A program made the position numbers and the translations under genes. The notes beneath the pieces were generated by a model, which saw nothing but the letters and a program-made list of their open reading frames with translations, was not told where the DNA came from and searched no databases. DNA of 64,000 nucleotides from Marinomonas sp. SBI8L (GTDB lineage Bacteria > Pseudomonadota > Gammaproteobacteria > Pseudomonadales > Marinomonadaceae): positions 1 to 64,000 of the forward strand of contig NZ_JSEO01000014.1 in NCBI RefSeq assembly GCF_001624705.1. Reading direction: 5' to 3'. Positions 26,720 through 38,640 of the stretch are shown in pieces (positions within the stretch are counted from its first letter, which is position 1; every line of letters starts with the position of its first letter).

Positions 26720-28159
26720 ATGGATATCAAAGCAAAAGCTCGCAATCTCAGCACGACTCTTGAACAGAGAATAAGTGCCTCAATAGTCACTTTAATGACT
26801 TTTCTCAGCTTAATTTTGATCTCACTTACCATTTTTTGGGCGACTATTACTAACACGCTTGAAGGTTATTTAACCCAACAAACCGAAGTGCTGGGTAGCA
26901 GCTTAGCAACGCAAGCAGCCTTTAATGCAACCCAATCAATTTTAACCAATGATCTATTAAGCTTAAATGTACTGCTCACGAGGCTTGTCGTTGACGAAAA
27001 TATTTTAAGTGCGCGAGTATTTAATAAAAAAGACGAGCTACTTGCTGAAGCTTCGAGTGATAACAGTAGCCATTTAAATGATAGTGATATTAGCCTTAGT
27101 GAAAACAAAAGAGTATTTAGCTCTAGTGTTAAATTTAGACAAGAAGTCGTAGGGCACGTCATTATTACGCTTGATAAAACGCCTACTCAGAACATTCTTT
27201 CTAGACTAAATTCTTTGCTTATTAGCGTTAGTATATTTATTACAGCGATTGCACTTTTCATTGTCTTTTTTATGACCAAAAAGCTCTTCGCCCCTATCAC
27301 AAATGTGAGTGAAGCATTAGAAGCCCTTCTTAAAGGCCATACCGATGCACACCTCAACAAGGGGCTTTATAAGGAAGCAAACACATTATTAGGCTTACTT
27401 GCTAAAGTGCAGTCCCTTGAATGGCTGCCTAGCGCACAAGGCGACAAGAAAACCCAAACAGATACAAATATACAAATCTTAGAAGCAGAAACAGGGATAG
27501 ATAAAGAGGATCAGTTTGAGTTTAATTTCGAGCAAATTTTTGAAGAAGATAAACAAAGAAGCTGCATTCTTTATATTGAATTAACCAATATGTCTCAGTG
27601 GCAAGAAGAGTTTACCCCTATTCAAATCGCGAACCTTTTCACCCCTGTTTATCGGGCTATGTTTCAAGCTAGTGAAGCCTATTGCGGGCAAGTTCATCAA
27701 TATCAAGAAAACGCGACTTTAATTCTATTTAGTGCAAGTGAATGTGAAGATCAGCTTTATTTAAATGCTATTTGCACTGCAAAGTTATTTACTAACTTAT
27801 TAGAAAAACTCTTACAGTCAGATATTTATACCGACACTCCTAGCATTGAATATAAGATAGTGATTGATGATGGTATTAAAAATCTCGCCCAACGTATGGA
27901 ACAGGCAGATAACATACCGATGGAATTTGAAGAGCTATTTAGAGAAATAAAACAATTGAGCGATGAGATCGAAGTAAAAACAACTGCAATTAGTGAAGCC
28001 ATTTTCGTTTTACCTGAAATTCAGAATAAAGTCTTTACAGGGTTACCGGAGATACACACGGATGAAAAAGGGAATGAAAAGCTAAGCTACTCGATTAAAG
28101 GCATGTCAGATAAACTGCTAAGTAAAATCCAAACTAAGTTTGAACAAATCAGTGAATAA
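26720..28159 (+). CDS. AhpA/YtjB (Smp)-like membrane protein with an extra C-terminal domain
   Basis: It is divergent from serB, where E. coli keeps smp (ytjB). The N-terminal half fits that family: a membrane helix (about 22-45), a periplasmic region (~50-165), a second helix (~170-190, LLISVSIFITAIALFIVFF), and a HAMP-like stretch (KKLFAPITNVSEALEALLKG). Beyond residue ~265 is a cytoplasmic domain with CILYIELTNMSQWQEEF and TLILFSASECEDQ, which recalls the fold of class III nucleotide cyclases without their metal-binding Asp pair. At 479 aa it is about twice the length of E. coli Smp. The ribosome site is weak. The function is unknown, and a membrane sensor is inferred. Confidence 0.65.
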   Translation: MDIKAKARNLSTTLEQRISASIVTLMTFLSLILISLTIFWATITNTLEGYLTQQTEVLGSSLATQAAFNATQSILTNDLLSLNVLLTRLVVDENILSARVFNKKDELLAEASSDNSSHLNDSDISLSENKRVFSSSVKFRQEVVGHVIITLDKTPTQNILSRLNSLLISVSIFITAIALFIVFFMTKKLFAPITNVSEALEALLKGHTDAHLNKGLYKEANTLLGLLAKVQSLEWLPSAQGDKKTQTDTNIQILEAETGIDKEDQFEFNFEQIFEEDKQRSCILYIELTNMSQWQEEFTPIQIANLFTPVYRAMFQASEAYCGQVHQYQENATLILFSASECEDQLYLNAICTAKLFTNLLEKLLQSDIYTDTPSIEYKIVIDDGIKNLAQRMEQADNIPMEFEELFREIKQLSDEIEVKTTAISEAIFVLPEIQNKVFTGLPEIHTDEKGNEKLSYSIKGMSDKLLSKIQTKFEQISE

Positions 28160-28487
28160 TAAAGAACCTACCAATAAGTCGCCTCTTCTCAGTCTGTTCT
28201 TTTAAGTTAATGGGGAAAAGTATCACTCAAGGGGTTACTTTTTCTGAAATGCCATTTAGGTATGCTTCAAAGAGCCGAAGGAGGTGGTCTAAAGCCCTAT
28301 CTTTACATTGAAGAGCTTATCAATAGAATCACTATTAAGTTGCACGCCTCACCATAAATCTAGCGACTTTTATCCACATGCTGAGGCGGTAAGACTTATT
28401 CGCAGCTTCCTTAATCTATCGACAAAATTCAGGCAGAAAAAAACCAACTGTAATACAGTTGGTTTTTGTTTATCGTTTGTCTTTTAA
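28160..28487. other. 328-base region after rpoS and the AhpA-like gene
   Basis: The only clear element is the bidirectional terminator at 28439-28467. An ORF of about 20 codons starting near 28251 has no ribosome site. Because rsmZ lies next to rpoS in Pseudomonas, I looked for repeated GGA-loop hairpins and did not find them. Confidence 0.6.
28439..28467. terminator. Terminator between convergent rpoS and the AhpA-like gene
   Basis: AAAAACCAACTG and CAGTTGGTTTTT form a perfect 12-bp stem around TAATA. The minus strand continues to seven Ts. It lies 20 bases past the rpoS stop. Confidence 0.9.
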
Positions 28488-29480
28488 TTAGTCATTCAAA
28501 TGCATAACATCATCCAAAGACAAACCTTGTTTCTCCATCATTAACTTAAGCTTCCTTAAAGCTTCAACCTGAATCTGACGAACACGTTCACGTGTTAGGC
28601 CTATCTCAGCACCGACATCTTCTAGAGTGCTTGGCTCATAGCCACGCAGACCAAATCGGCGTGCAATTACTTCTCTTTGTTTTTCATTTAAATCATTAAG
28701 CCAGTGGTCAATATTGTGAACCACATCACTAAATTGTCTTTCGTCTTCTGGTCCAGCGTGGTTTTCATCTGCAATAATTTCAACCAAGCTTTTATCTGTA
28801 TCCATACCACCGACAGGGGAATCGATCGAGCTGATACGTTCATTCAAGCTCAGCATCTTTTGCACGTCTTCCACAGGACGATCAAGCAATTCAGCTATAT
28901 CTTCTGCACTTGGCTCATGGTCGAGCTTTTGCGTTAGCTCACGCGCAGCTCTTAGGTAAACATTCAGTTCTTTTACGACATGAATAGGTAATCGAATTGT
29001 TCTAGTTTGATTCATAATGGCACGTTCGATTGTTTGTCGAATCCACCATGTTGCATAAGTTGAGAAACGAAAACCTCTTTCTGGGTCAAACTTCTCAACC
29101 GCTCTGATAAGGCCTAAGTTGCCCTCTTCGATCAAATCTAGTAGTGATAGGCCACGATTAAGGTAGCGACGTGAAATCTTCACCACCAGCCTCAGGTTAC
29201 TTTCTATCATCCTTTTACGTGATGACTCATCACCTTTTAAAGACTTACGCGCATAATAAACTTCTTCTTCCGCGCTTAATAAAGGAGAAAAACCAATTTC
29301 ACTTAAATACATCTGAGTAACATCAAGATTTTTACCAACATCCTCATTGGCATATCTTGCAGTAACTGCTGATTCAAACTCTTCGTTAGTATCAACATCA
29401 TCTAGATTAAGACCATTCTCAATATCATTACCTGACGATAATGCTACATCCTCTGCTTTTACGATTTCTACAGCTTTCAT
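28488..29480 (-). CDS. rpoS: Stationary-phase sigma factor RpoS (sigma-38)
   Basis: RpoS directs RNA polymerase to general-stress and stationary-phase promoters. The 330 residues match the E. coli length. Region 1.2 ([20 protein letters not shown]), 2.2-2.4 ([20 protein letters not shown] and [16 protein letters not shown]), 3 and 4.2 ([13 protein letters not shown]) are all present. GGAGGG lies three to four bases before the ATG. It is downstream of nlpD, and in relatives the main rpoS promoter lies inside nlpD. Confidence 0.97.
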   Translation of the reverse strand: MKAVEIVKAEDVALSSGNDIENGLNLDDVDTNEEFESAVTARYANEDVGKNLDVTQMYLSEIGFSPLLSAEEEVYYARKSLKGDESSRKRMIESNLRLVVKISRRYLNRGLSLLDLIEEGNLGLIRAVEKFDPERGFRFSTYATWWIRQTIERAIMNQTRTIRLPIHVVKELNVYLRAARELTQKLDHEPSAEDIAELLDRPVEDVQKMLSLNERISSIDSPVGGMDTDKSLVEIIADENHAGPEDERQFSDVVHNIDHWLNDLNEKQREVIARRFGLRGYEPSTLEDVGAEIGLTRERVRQIQVEALRKLKLMMEKQGLSLDDVMHLND

Positions 29481-29509
29481 GTTCCCTCCAAATACCCAAT
29501 GAGTTGTTA

Positions 29510-30355
29510 TTATTTGGGTAATACTTTTAATGGGTTTATTGGCTGACCGTCTTTCCTAACCTCAAAGTGCAATAATGATGTTTGTGATCCCTTTCCTCCG
29601 ATGATTGCAAGTTTTTGACCGGCTTTAACAGATTGTTGCTCTTTCACTAAAATTTCTTGGTTATAAGCATAAGCGCTTAGGTATTCATCACTATGTTTTA
29701 CAATAACAAGATTACCGTAACCAATTAATCCATTCCCTGCGTAAACAACAATACCATCAGAAGCAGAAACCACCTTGCCATTTTTTTTGCCTTTGATATC
29801 TATACCTTTACTACTAACACCCTTGTTTGAAAACCCCTTAATTACATCTCCCGACACAGGCCATACCCAATTTAGGGCTTTTTTGGACTTAGTTTTAGTA
29901 TTAGATGGTGTTTTTGCTATTTGGTTCTTATTACTTACAGTGGTTTGCTTTTTATTACTTTTGACCACCTTTGTCGGGGTTGTTTTCGCTTTTTGGCTAT
30001 TTGCAGTACTTTTCTTAACCGTTTGTTTAACCGTTTTAACCTTGTTTGATAAACGAATTTTCTGTTTTGGATAAATTACATAAGGTGCAGGAATCTTATT
30101 TAGAGCAGCAAGCTCTTTATAATTAAGGCCGTACTTAAATGCGATAGAAAATAAAGTGTCGCCTGACTTTACGCGATAGTAGCCGCTTACAGTTTTTTGT
30201 TTTCCAAAGGAAAGGTCAGGCGTCCAGTTTGATTTTTTTGAATTTGAAGCTCCAGAAAAGTTCAAAGGGTCACTGGCACAGCCGTAAAGCATCATGCCAG
30301 CTAAGCTAACAGCAATTAAATCAATTAACTTTATTATTCTCTTCTTACTTGTCAT
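29510..30355 (-). CDS. nlpD: Lipoprotein NlpD, amidase activator with LysM and degenerate LytM domains
   Basis: NlpD activates the septal amidase AmiC during cell division. Seen here are a lipoprotein signal with lipobox LYGC (Cys ~26), a LysM domain (~60-102, [20 protein letters not shown]), a long Lys/Thr/Ser linker (~105-160), and an M23/LytM domain. The zinc-ligand positions are changed (SKGIDIKG where active enzymes have HxGxD), so it is a regulator and not a hydrolase, as in E. coli. It is upstream of rpoS by 29 bases, the standard order. Confidence 0.92.
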   Translation of the reverse strand: MTSKKRIIKLIDLIAVSLAGMMLYGCASDPLNFSGASNSKKSNWTPDLSFGKQKTVSGYYRVKSGDTLFSIAFKYGLNYKELAALNKIPAPYVIYPKQKIRLSNKVKTVKQTVKKSTANSQKAKTTPTKVVKSNKKQTTVSNKNQIAKTPSNTKTKSKKALNWVWPVSGDVIKGFSNKGVSSKGIDIKGKKNGKVVSASDGIVVYAGNGLIGYGNLVIVKHSDEYLSAYAYNQEILVKEQQSVKAGQKLAIIGGKGSQTSLLHFEVRKDGQPINPLKVLPK

Positions 30356-30391
30356 TAGAAATTATATTAGAGCTCACTTTTGAAAGATGAA

Positions 30392-31330
30392 TTAACGTTT
30401 CGTATCTATATCATTCGTATCATTAAGTAAAAAAATGTTATTTATCGCCTTAATTATAAAAATACCAAGCAATACAAAGCACAAGGGATAAACTAAATCA
30501 GATGACATTTGATAATCATTAATATTCCAAGGCATCACATACATGACATTTTCGGGCACATCTTTACCATCAATATTGGTCCACTGACCTATATTTTTCC
30601 ATGGCCAGATTTTTAACAATGATCCCAACATAACGCCAATTAAAAATGAAATAGTTATCTCTCTAAAATAAGTCATCAAATACTTAAGTAATTTAGAAAA
30701 TGTCAGTAATCCTAATAAAGCCCCAGAGGCAAACAAAGCTAAAACACTTAATTCTAAGTTTTTTATTGCCAATAACACTGGTCCATACATACCTAACATT
30801 AATAGAATAAAGCTACCTGATATACCCGGTAATAACATGGCACAAATAGCAATCATGCCAGAGAGAATAATCATTAAAGGTGTGACATTGATATTCGTGG
30901 GTGATAACAAAGACACTAGCAGGCCAAAACAGCAACCCAGTAAAATCATTATCAAATGCTTAATTTGCAGTTTAGGTAAATCTTTTGACAATAATGCAGC
31001 AGACGCAAGAATAAGACCAAGGAAGAAACTTGCTAAATATCTAGGGTAAAACTCTAAGGCAAAAGAAATAGCCCCAGACAAGGCAATCAAGCTAGTTAGA
31101 ATACCTACTCCTAAGACAAGTAAGAAGCTTGTGTCAAAATGTTTCCAAAGCCCCTTAATGTCTCCCTTGAAAAGCAATTGTATGCTTTCCTTATTAACGC
31201 CACTAAGTGCTGAGATCAAACGTTCATAAACCCCTAATATAAACGCAATAGTGCCACCAGAAACACCAGGGACAATATCTGCAGCCCCCATAAAAATGCC
31301 ACTAAAGTAAATCTTTACCCATTTATTCAT
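30392..31330 (-). CDS. DUF368 membrane protein (PopT-type undecaprenyl-phosphate translocase)
   Basis: DUF368 proteins were identified as C55-phosphate translocases (PopT in Vibrio cholerae), which return the lipid carrier to the cytoplasmic face. The 312-residue protein has about eight or nine membrane helices and two conserved glycine-rich loops: GAADIVPGVSGGTIAFILGVYE near the start (split at GVSGGT) and LLPGISGSFILLMLGMY near residue 165. Its start overlaps the pcm stop by 8 bases, so it is in the surE-pcm operon. uppS, dxr, ispD and ispF in the same gene row feed the same carrier. Confidence 0.87.
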   Translation of the reverse strand: MNKWVKIYFSGIFMGAADIVPGVSGGTIAFILGVYERLISALSGVNKESIQLLFKGDIKGLWKHFDTSFLLVLGVGILTSLIALSGAISFALEFYPRYLASFFLGLILASAALLSKDLPKLQIKHLIMILLGCCFGLLVSLLSPTNINVTPLMIILSGMIAICAMLLPGISGSFILLMLGMYGPVLLAIKNLELSVLALFASGALLGLLTFSKLLKYLMTYFREITISFLIGVMLGSLLKIWPWKNIGQWTNIDGKDVPENVMYVMPWNINDYQMSSDLVYPLCFVLLGIFIIKAINNIFLLNDTNDIDTKR

Positions 31331-31988
31331 CTTCTAAACCTTCTAACAGAGGAACAAAGTGAGCTTTTTCATCATCCAAACGCTTCCACTTAGCTCCCTC
31401 TTTTAGCCAACAAGCGACACATGAAACAGTATCTTCAATTGGCATAATTAAAATTCCACCCTCTTTTAAGTTCTCTAACAAGGCAGTAGGCACCTTATTA
31501 ACCATGGCTGTCACAATAATGGCATCTAACGCAACACTATTTGGCCAGCCTTTATTCGCATCACCATATAGATATTCAACATTATTAATATTTAGCTGAG
31601 TTAACCTTTGCTTAGCAATTTCGTGCAAAGCTTGTTTTCGCTCTATGGTATGCACTTTATTAAAAAAGTGAGCAAGCAAGGCTGTTTGATAACCAGACCC
31701 TGTCCCAACCTCTAACACTCTCCCTAAACGCGCATACTGCAGTAACCATTGCGTCATTCTGGCAACAGTAAAAGGCTGGCTAATTGTTTGATTATGGCCA
31801 ATAGGTAAAGGCGTAGAAGAATAAGCAAGATGAGAAAAAGCAGGCTCAACAAAAATATGGCGTGGTAACTCAGCCATTTTTGCTAATAAAGCTTCATTTT
31901 CTATCCCTTGCCTTCTTAAATCGCTAATCATGCTTGAAGCACGACTCTCAGAGGTTCTTACTAAACTTTTTAAACTATTCATTTTCAT
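31323..31988 (-). CDS. pcm: Protein-L-isoaspartate O-methyltransferase
   Basis: Pcm repairs isoaspartyl residues in aged proteins using S-adenosylmethionine. The protein has 221 aa, with IGHNQTISQPFTVARMTQWL, the SAM loop VLEVGTGSGYQTALLA and the later VPTALLENLKEGGILIMPI. It overlaps surE by 14 bases upstream and the DUF368 gene downstream. The surE-pcm-nlpD-rpoS order is standard in gammaproteobacteria, with DUF368 inserted here. Confidence 0.95.
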   Translation of the reverse strand: MKMNSLKSLVRTSESRASSMISDLRRQGIENEALLAKMAELPRHIFVEPAFSHLAYSSTPLPIGHNQTISQPFTVARMTQWLLQYARLGRVLEVGTGSGYQTALLAHFFNKVHTIERKQALHEIAKQRLTQLNINNVEYLYGDANKGWPNSVALDAIIVTAMVNKVPTALLENLKEGGILIMPIEDTVSCVACWLKEGAKWKRLDDEKAHFVPLLEGLEDE

Positions 31989-32745
31989 CTAAAGGCGTGT
32001 CTAACCAAGTAGAGATAGAAGTCATGGCATTGTAACATGTCATATCTGTATGCAAGGGAGTGATAGAAACGTAACCCTGATTAATCGCATGAAAATCTGT
32101 TCCTTCTTTTTCATCATGAGGTTCAGATAAAGCACCAATCCAATAACTTGATATGCCTTTGGGATGTTGAGCGGATATGGCTGGTTGAGCAGATTTACGA
32201 TAGCCTAATCGTGTTACTTTAAAACCTTTGATTTGTTCAAACTCAACGTCAGGTACATTGACATTCAAAATGCTGCCTTTGGGCAAAGACACACTCAGCT
32301 CATTTAAAGCATCTTGATCTGCAATCAAATTCATAATGACTTTTGCAGCTGTATCAAAATGTCTATTTCCAACTAATGATACTGCGATAGCGAAGCACCC
32401 AACATGACGAGCCTCCATAGCCGCTGCGACAGTACCGGAATAAATGACGTCATCGCCTAAATTCGGACCATGATTAATACCAGAAACAACGAAATCAAAT
32501 CTACCATCGATAACTTCTGAAATAGCCAAATTAACACAATCAGACGGTGTACCATCAACACTGTACTGCCCTTGTGCTACTTGTTTAGGCTGAAGAGTTC
32601 GCGTCAAGGTTAAAGAGTTACTTGCCCCACTGCGGTTACGATCAGGCGCGACTAAAACAGTCTCATATTTACTGGATAAAAATTGATTTAGAGTTTGGAT
32701 ACCTTTCGCATCCACTCCATCATCATTCGCTATTAGTATTCTCAT
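31975..32745 (-). CDS. surE: 5'/3'-nucleotidase SurE
   Basis: It is a survival nucleotidase/exopolyphosphatase active on nucleoside monophosphates. The metal site IANDDGVDAKGI at the N-terminus, VAPDRNRSGASNSLT and VVSGINHGPNLGDDVIYSGTV (split at GINHG) are intact. A GTG two codons upstream is possible (32751), but GAG six bases before the ATG at 32745 fits better (256 aa). The start lies inside the end of truD (23-base overlap). Confidence 0.95.
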   Translation of the reverse strand: MRILIANDDGVDAKGIQTLNQFLSSKYETVLVAPDRNRSGASNSLTLTRTLQPKQVAQGQYSVDGTPSDCVNLAISEVIDGRFDFVVSGINHGPNLGDDVIYSGTVAAAMEARHVGCFAIAVSLVGNRHFDTAAKVIMNLIADQDALNELSVSLPKGSILNVNVPDVEFEQIKGFKVTRLGYRKSAQPAISAQHPKGISSYWIGALSEPHDEKEGTDFHAINQGYVSITPLHTDMTCYNAMTSISTWLDTPLDENE

Positions 32746-33814
32746 TGGCACTCAAATTAGATACATCGGTAAAGTCGATTAATTCACGTAAAACGCTCGT
32801 CGCAAAACAACCTTTAGGCAGGCTAAATTGCACAATCAGTTGATCGTTAAGCAATTCCCAGACCATGTTTTCAGGAATGACTCGAGTCGCTCTTTGCTCA
32901 CGACCTAAAGAAAGACGATTTAGCTGCTCTAATAAAACATCATCTTCTTTCCAAGATTGTTCCATTGAGTGTGCTCTTAACAAACTAGTATCAGCAAGTG
33001 CACCATTATTAGCTAAAGGTAGCTGAGGATGTAAATCTAATTGATGCAAACGTCTTAACAAATTAGCATTGAGTTCATCTACCTTAAAAGAAGACTGTGT
33101 TCCTTGTAACTGAACTCTATCGTCAATAAACACTTGCCCCCATAAACCAGAAGCAACTTGGTCACTTAACGCTTGATTAAAAAACCAAGAACGTATTGCA
33201 GAAAGCCAAAATGATTCAGTCTTGGTTAAACGTTTTTTTGGTGATGGCTCTTTTGCTAACCAACGACTTCCTTGGGCTAGGTTATTACCGTTAATACCAA
33301 ATCGCTGCGGTCCAAAATAATTAGGCACGCCTTCAAGTGCGACAAGTGCAAGACGATCAGCTAGATCATCTAAATTTCCAGCTAAATTCCTTATTCTAAG
33401 AACAAAGCGATTTGTCTTATGAACGCCAACTTTAAGTTTGCGAGGGTGCTTCACCATCTGAACCAGCTTAATACTCTCTTCTGGTGCAAGCTCTTCACCG
33501 ATAGCCTGCATTAAACCAGCACCATCTAAGGTTTTATTTAGCACATGTAAACAAAACCATTGGCGTGTTACCGCATGCCTATCTTTTACTCCACTATAGG
33601 TGACCTTATTAACAGCAATATCAGCATGCCTTGCGATAAGGCGCGCTAAGAACTCTGTATTGACGCCCTGCTTTTCAATGAAAAGGTAGAGATGCTCACC
33701 CTTGCCTTCAGGCTCAAAGCCCAGCTCTTCTTCAACATAAAAGTCTTGGGCACTTGTTTTTAAATCACCTGTAACCTGTGGTTTAGACCATGCATATCGC
33801 CAATCAGTATTCAT
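32723..33814 (-). CDS. truD: tRNA pseudouridine(13) synthase TruD
   Basis: It makes pseudouridine-13 in tRNA-Glu. The protein has 363 aa. The catalytic Asp is in YSGVKDRHAVTRQWF (about residues 73-87), and NYFGPQRFG is the second family motif. AAGG precedes the ATG. It sits between ispF and surE, overlapping surE. Confidence 0.95.
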   Translation of the reverse strand: MNTDWRYAWSKPQVTGDLKTSAQDFYVEEELGFEPEGKGEHLYLFIEKQGVNTEFLARLIARHADIAVNKVTYSGVKDRHAVTRQWFCLHVLNKTLDGAGLMQAIGEELAPEESIKLVQMVKHPRKLKVGVHKTNRFVLRIRNLAGNLDDLADRLALVALEGVPNYFGPQRFGINGNNLAQGSRWLAKEPSPKKRLTKTESFWLSAIRSWFFNQALSDQVASGLWGQVFIDDRVQLQGTQSSFKVDELNANLLRRLHQLDLHPQLPLANNGALADTSLLRAHSMEQSWKEDDVLLEQLNRLSLGREQRATRVIPENMVWELLNDQLIVQFSLPKGCFATSVLRELIDFTDVSNLSANENTNSE

Positions 33815-33863
33815 TCTACAACCTTGTCATTCAAGCGCTATCTAGTAGGCTTAGTAAATCTAT

Positions 33864-34349
33864 TTATTCAGCAGCGATAAGCAAAGCAACAGAGGCCACT
33901 GCAATACCTTCCTTACGCCCAGTAAAGCCGAGTTTCTCTGTCGTCGTTGCTTTGACATTGACACAATCAATATCAAGCCCTAAATCCTGAGCGATGTTGT
34001 TTCTCATAGGATCAATATGAGGAGCCATTTTGGGCGCTTGAGCCATGATGGTAATATCTAAATTACCTAGTTTATAGCCTTTCTTAAGTACTTCTTGATA
34101 GGCCTTTTTTAGTAAAACTCGGCTATCTGCTCCGGCAAAATCAGGATTAGTATCGGGAAAATGTTTGCCGATATCACCGAGCGCTGCCGCCCCTAAAATA
34201 GCATCGGTTAAAGCATGAAGAACGACATCTCCATCAGAATGAGCTATCAGCCCTTGTTGGTAAGGAATACGAACCCCACCTAAAATTATTTCATCACCTT
34301 CACCAAATTTATGGACATCAAAGCCATGGCCAATACGAAATGGCAGCAT
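33864..34349 (-). CDS. ispF: 2-C-methyl-D-erythritol 2,4-cyclodiphosphate synthase
   Basis: It catalyses MEP-pathway cyclisation to MEcPP. The protein has 161 aa, with zinc ligands in [11 protein letters not shown] (Asp and His) and [14 protein letters not shown] (His), plus [13 protein letters not shown] near the end. It lies 28 bases downstream of ispD. With dxr at 53 kb three MEP-pathway genes are in the window. Confidence 0.97.
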   Translation of the reverse strand: MLPFRIGHGFDVHKFGEGDEIILGGVRIPYQQGLIAHSDGDVVLHALTDAILGAAALGDIGKHFPDTNPDFAGADSRVLLKKAYQEVLKKGYKLGNLDITIMAQAPKMAPHIDPMRNNIAQDLGLDIDCVNVKATTTEKLGFTGRKEGIAVASVALLIAAE

Positions 34350-34377
34350 AAATAATTCACCTTATTCATTCGTTCAA

Positions 34378-35088
34378 TTAATGGTTATCAAGTAAAGGAA
34401 GTAAGGCTTGGGCCATTACTAAATCGATGGGTAGAGTAACTTTAAAGTTACTTGCTTTACCTTCTACCAAATCAGGATATTGTCCTACCGACTCAAGCGC
34501 AGAGCTTTCATCAGTAATCATTAAATTTTGTTTTTTAGCTTTGATTAAGGCTGCAAAAAGTGCATCTGCTTTAAATTTTTGCGGTGTTTGCGCATGCCAA
34601 ATGAACTGCCTATCTAGACTCGTTTGCACATGCGTTTGATGCTTAGATGCCTGCTTTGATTGCTTGATTGTATCTTTTGCAGGCATAGCTAACAGGGCGC
34701 CCACTGGATTGTTATTCGCCAATAAGTCATCGATTTCAGACAGTGAAATTAACGGCCTAGCAGCATCGTGAACTAAAACAAATTCATCTTTTATAGTATG
34801 TTTGTCCATAATAAAAGATAAGCCATTTAACACGGTATCACTGCGCTCTTTGCCGCCAATATAACGGTGAACACGTTTATCATTAGCCCAAATTGAATCT
34901 AGCCAATAAGCATCATTCACACTTAGACCAACAGCAATATTATTTATTTTTTCATGACTAAGTAAACGCTTGATAGTTTGATCTATTAAATATTGGCCAT
35001 CTAGCGTTAAGTATTGCTTTGGGACGTTAGCCTGCATTCGAGCACCGACGCCCGCCGCAGGTAAAATAACCCAATAGGAATCTGTCAT
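34378..35088 (-). CDS. ispD: 2-C-methyl-D-erythritol 4-phosphate cytidylyltransferase
   Basis: It transfers CMP to MEP in isoprenoid synthesis. The protein has 236 aa, with the nucleotide-binding start ILPAAGVGARMQANVPKQYL and the VHDAARPLIS motif. The start ATG overlaps the ftsB stop by 4 bases, so ftsB and ispD are translationally coupled, as in E. coli. Confidence 0.96.
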   Translation of the reverse strand: MTDSYWVILPAAGVGARMQANVPKQYLTLDGQYLIDQTIKRLLSHEKINNIAVGLSVNDAYWLDSIWANDKRVHRYIGGKERSDTVLNGLSFIMDKHTIKDEFVLVHDAARPLISLSEIDDLLANNNPVGALLAMPAKDTIKQSKQASKHQTHVQTSLDRQFIWHAQTPQKFKADALFAALIKAKKQNLMITDESSALESVGQYPDLVEGKASNFKVTLPIDLVMAQALLPLLDNH

Positions 35089-35360
35089 TGGTCTACCATC
35101 CTATAAAAGGTTTCACCTTCTTTAATATATTGCAGCTCGGTACGAATCTTTTCTTCAACTGCATCTTGTCCATTTCTAAGGTTCGACAACTGTGCTCGCA
35201 AAGCTGCATTGCGCTGAGCGAGTCTATCGTTGGTCAGCTCCTGAAACTCAACCTGTTTGCTTAGCTCTTCCTGACGTTTATGACCTTGCTCACCATATAC
35301 AAGTTGGTAAGTAAGGTAGATCGCCATAAGTGCGAACAATAGGGACACTAATCGTTGCAT
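35085..35360 (-). CDS. ftsB: Cell division protein FtsB
   Basis: FtsB is a small bitopic protein of the FtsQLB divisome complex. One N-terminal membrane helix (RLVSLLFALMAIYLTYQLVYG) is followed by a coiled coil (RQEELSKQVEFQELTNDRLA onward) and the conserved end KEGETFYRMV. The open frame extends to 35423. ATGs at 35372 (95 aa) and 35360 (91 aa) are both possible, with AGGA elements at poor distances. The shorter fits the family. A strong terminator lies just upstream, so ftsB needs read-through or its own promoter. Confidence 0.92.
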   Translation of the reverse strand: MQRLVSLLFALMAIYLTYQLVYGEQGHKRQEELSKQVEFQELTNDRLAQRNAALRAQLSNLRNGQDAVEEKIRTELQYIKEGETFYRMVDQ

Positions 35361-35420
35361 TGAAATGATCATTCCTGAAAAAGAGCTCCTACTATAAATC
35401 ACGTCCAATATTGGGTAAAA

Positions 35421-35454
35421 CAAAAAAAGGGAGAACCTAGGTTCTCCCTTTTTT
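35421..35454 (-). terminator. Strong terminator after eno
   Basis: AAAAAAGGGAGAACC and GGTTCTCCCTTTTTT form a near-perfect palindrome of 15 bp per arm, 20 bases past the eno stop and about 60 bases before the ftsB start. Confidence 0.92.
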
Positions 35455-35474
35455 ACTTAACCTAGTTTGTTAGA

Positions 35475-36819
<1,345 letters not shown>

Positions 36820-36823
36820 GCAC

Positions 36824-38458
<1,635 letters not shown>

Positions 38459-38640
38459 TTATGAAAAGCCCGCCTTTATAGATGAAAAATAGAGTTGATG
38501 ACATGTTGAGCCATGCCTTCTGACGGGTCGAAATAATACCATTTGATGACTTATCACTCAATCGATAAATCCAGAATAGGACTTAAATAGAGATAAATTC
38601 CCTTGAGGCTAAGAGATTTAAGAAAATGGATTTTTAAAAG

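Noticed and set aside
28160-28487. Possible RsmZ/RsmY-type regulatory RNA beside rpoS
   Set aside because: rsmZ neighbours rpoS in Pseudomonas, but neither strand here shows the required series of hairpin loops with GGA. Only a shared terminator is clear.
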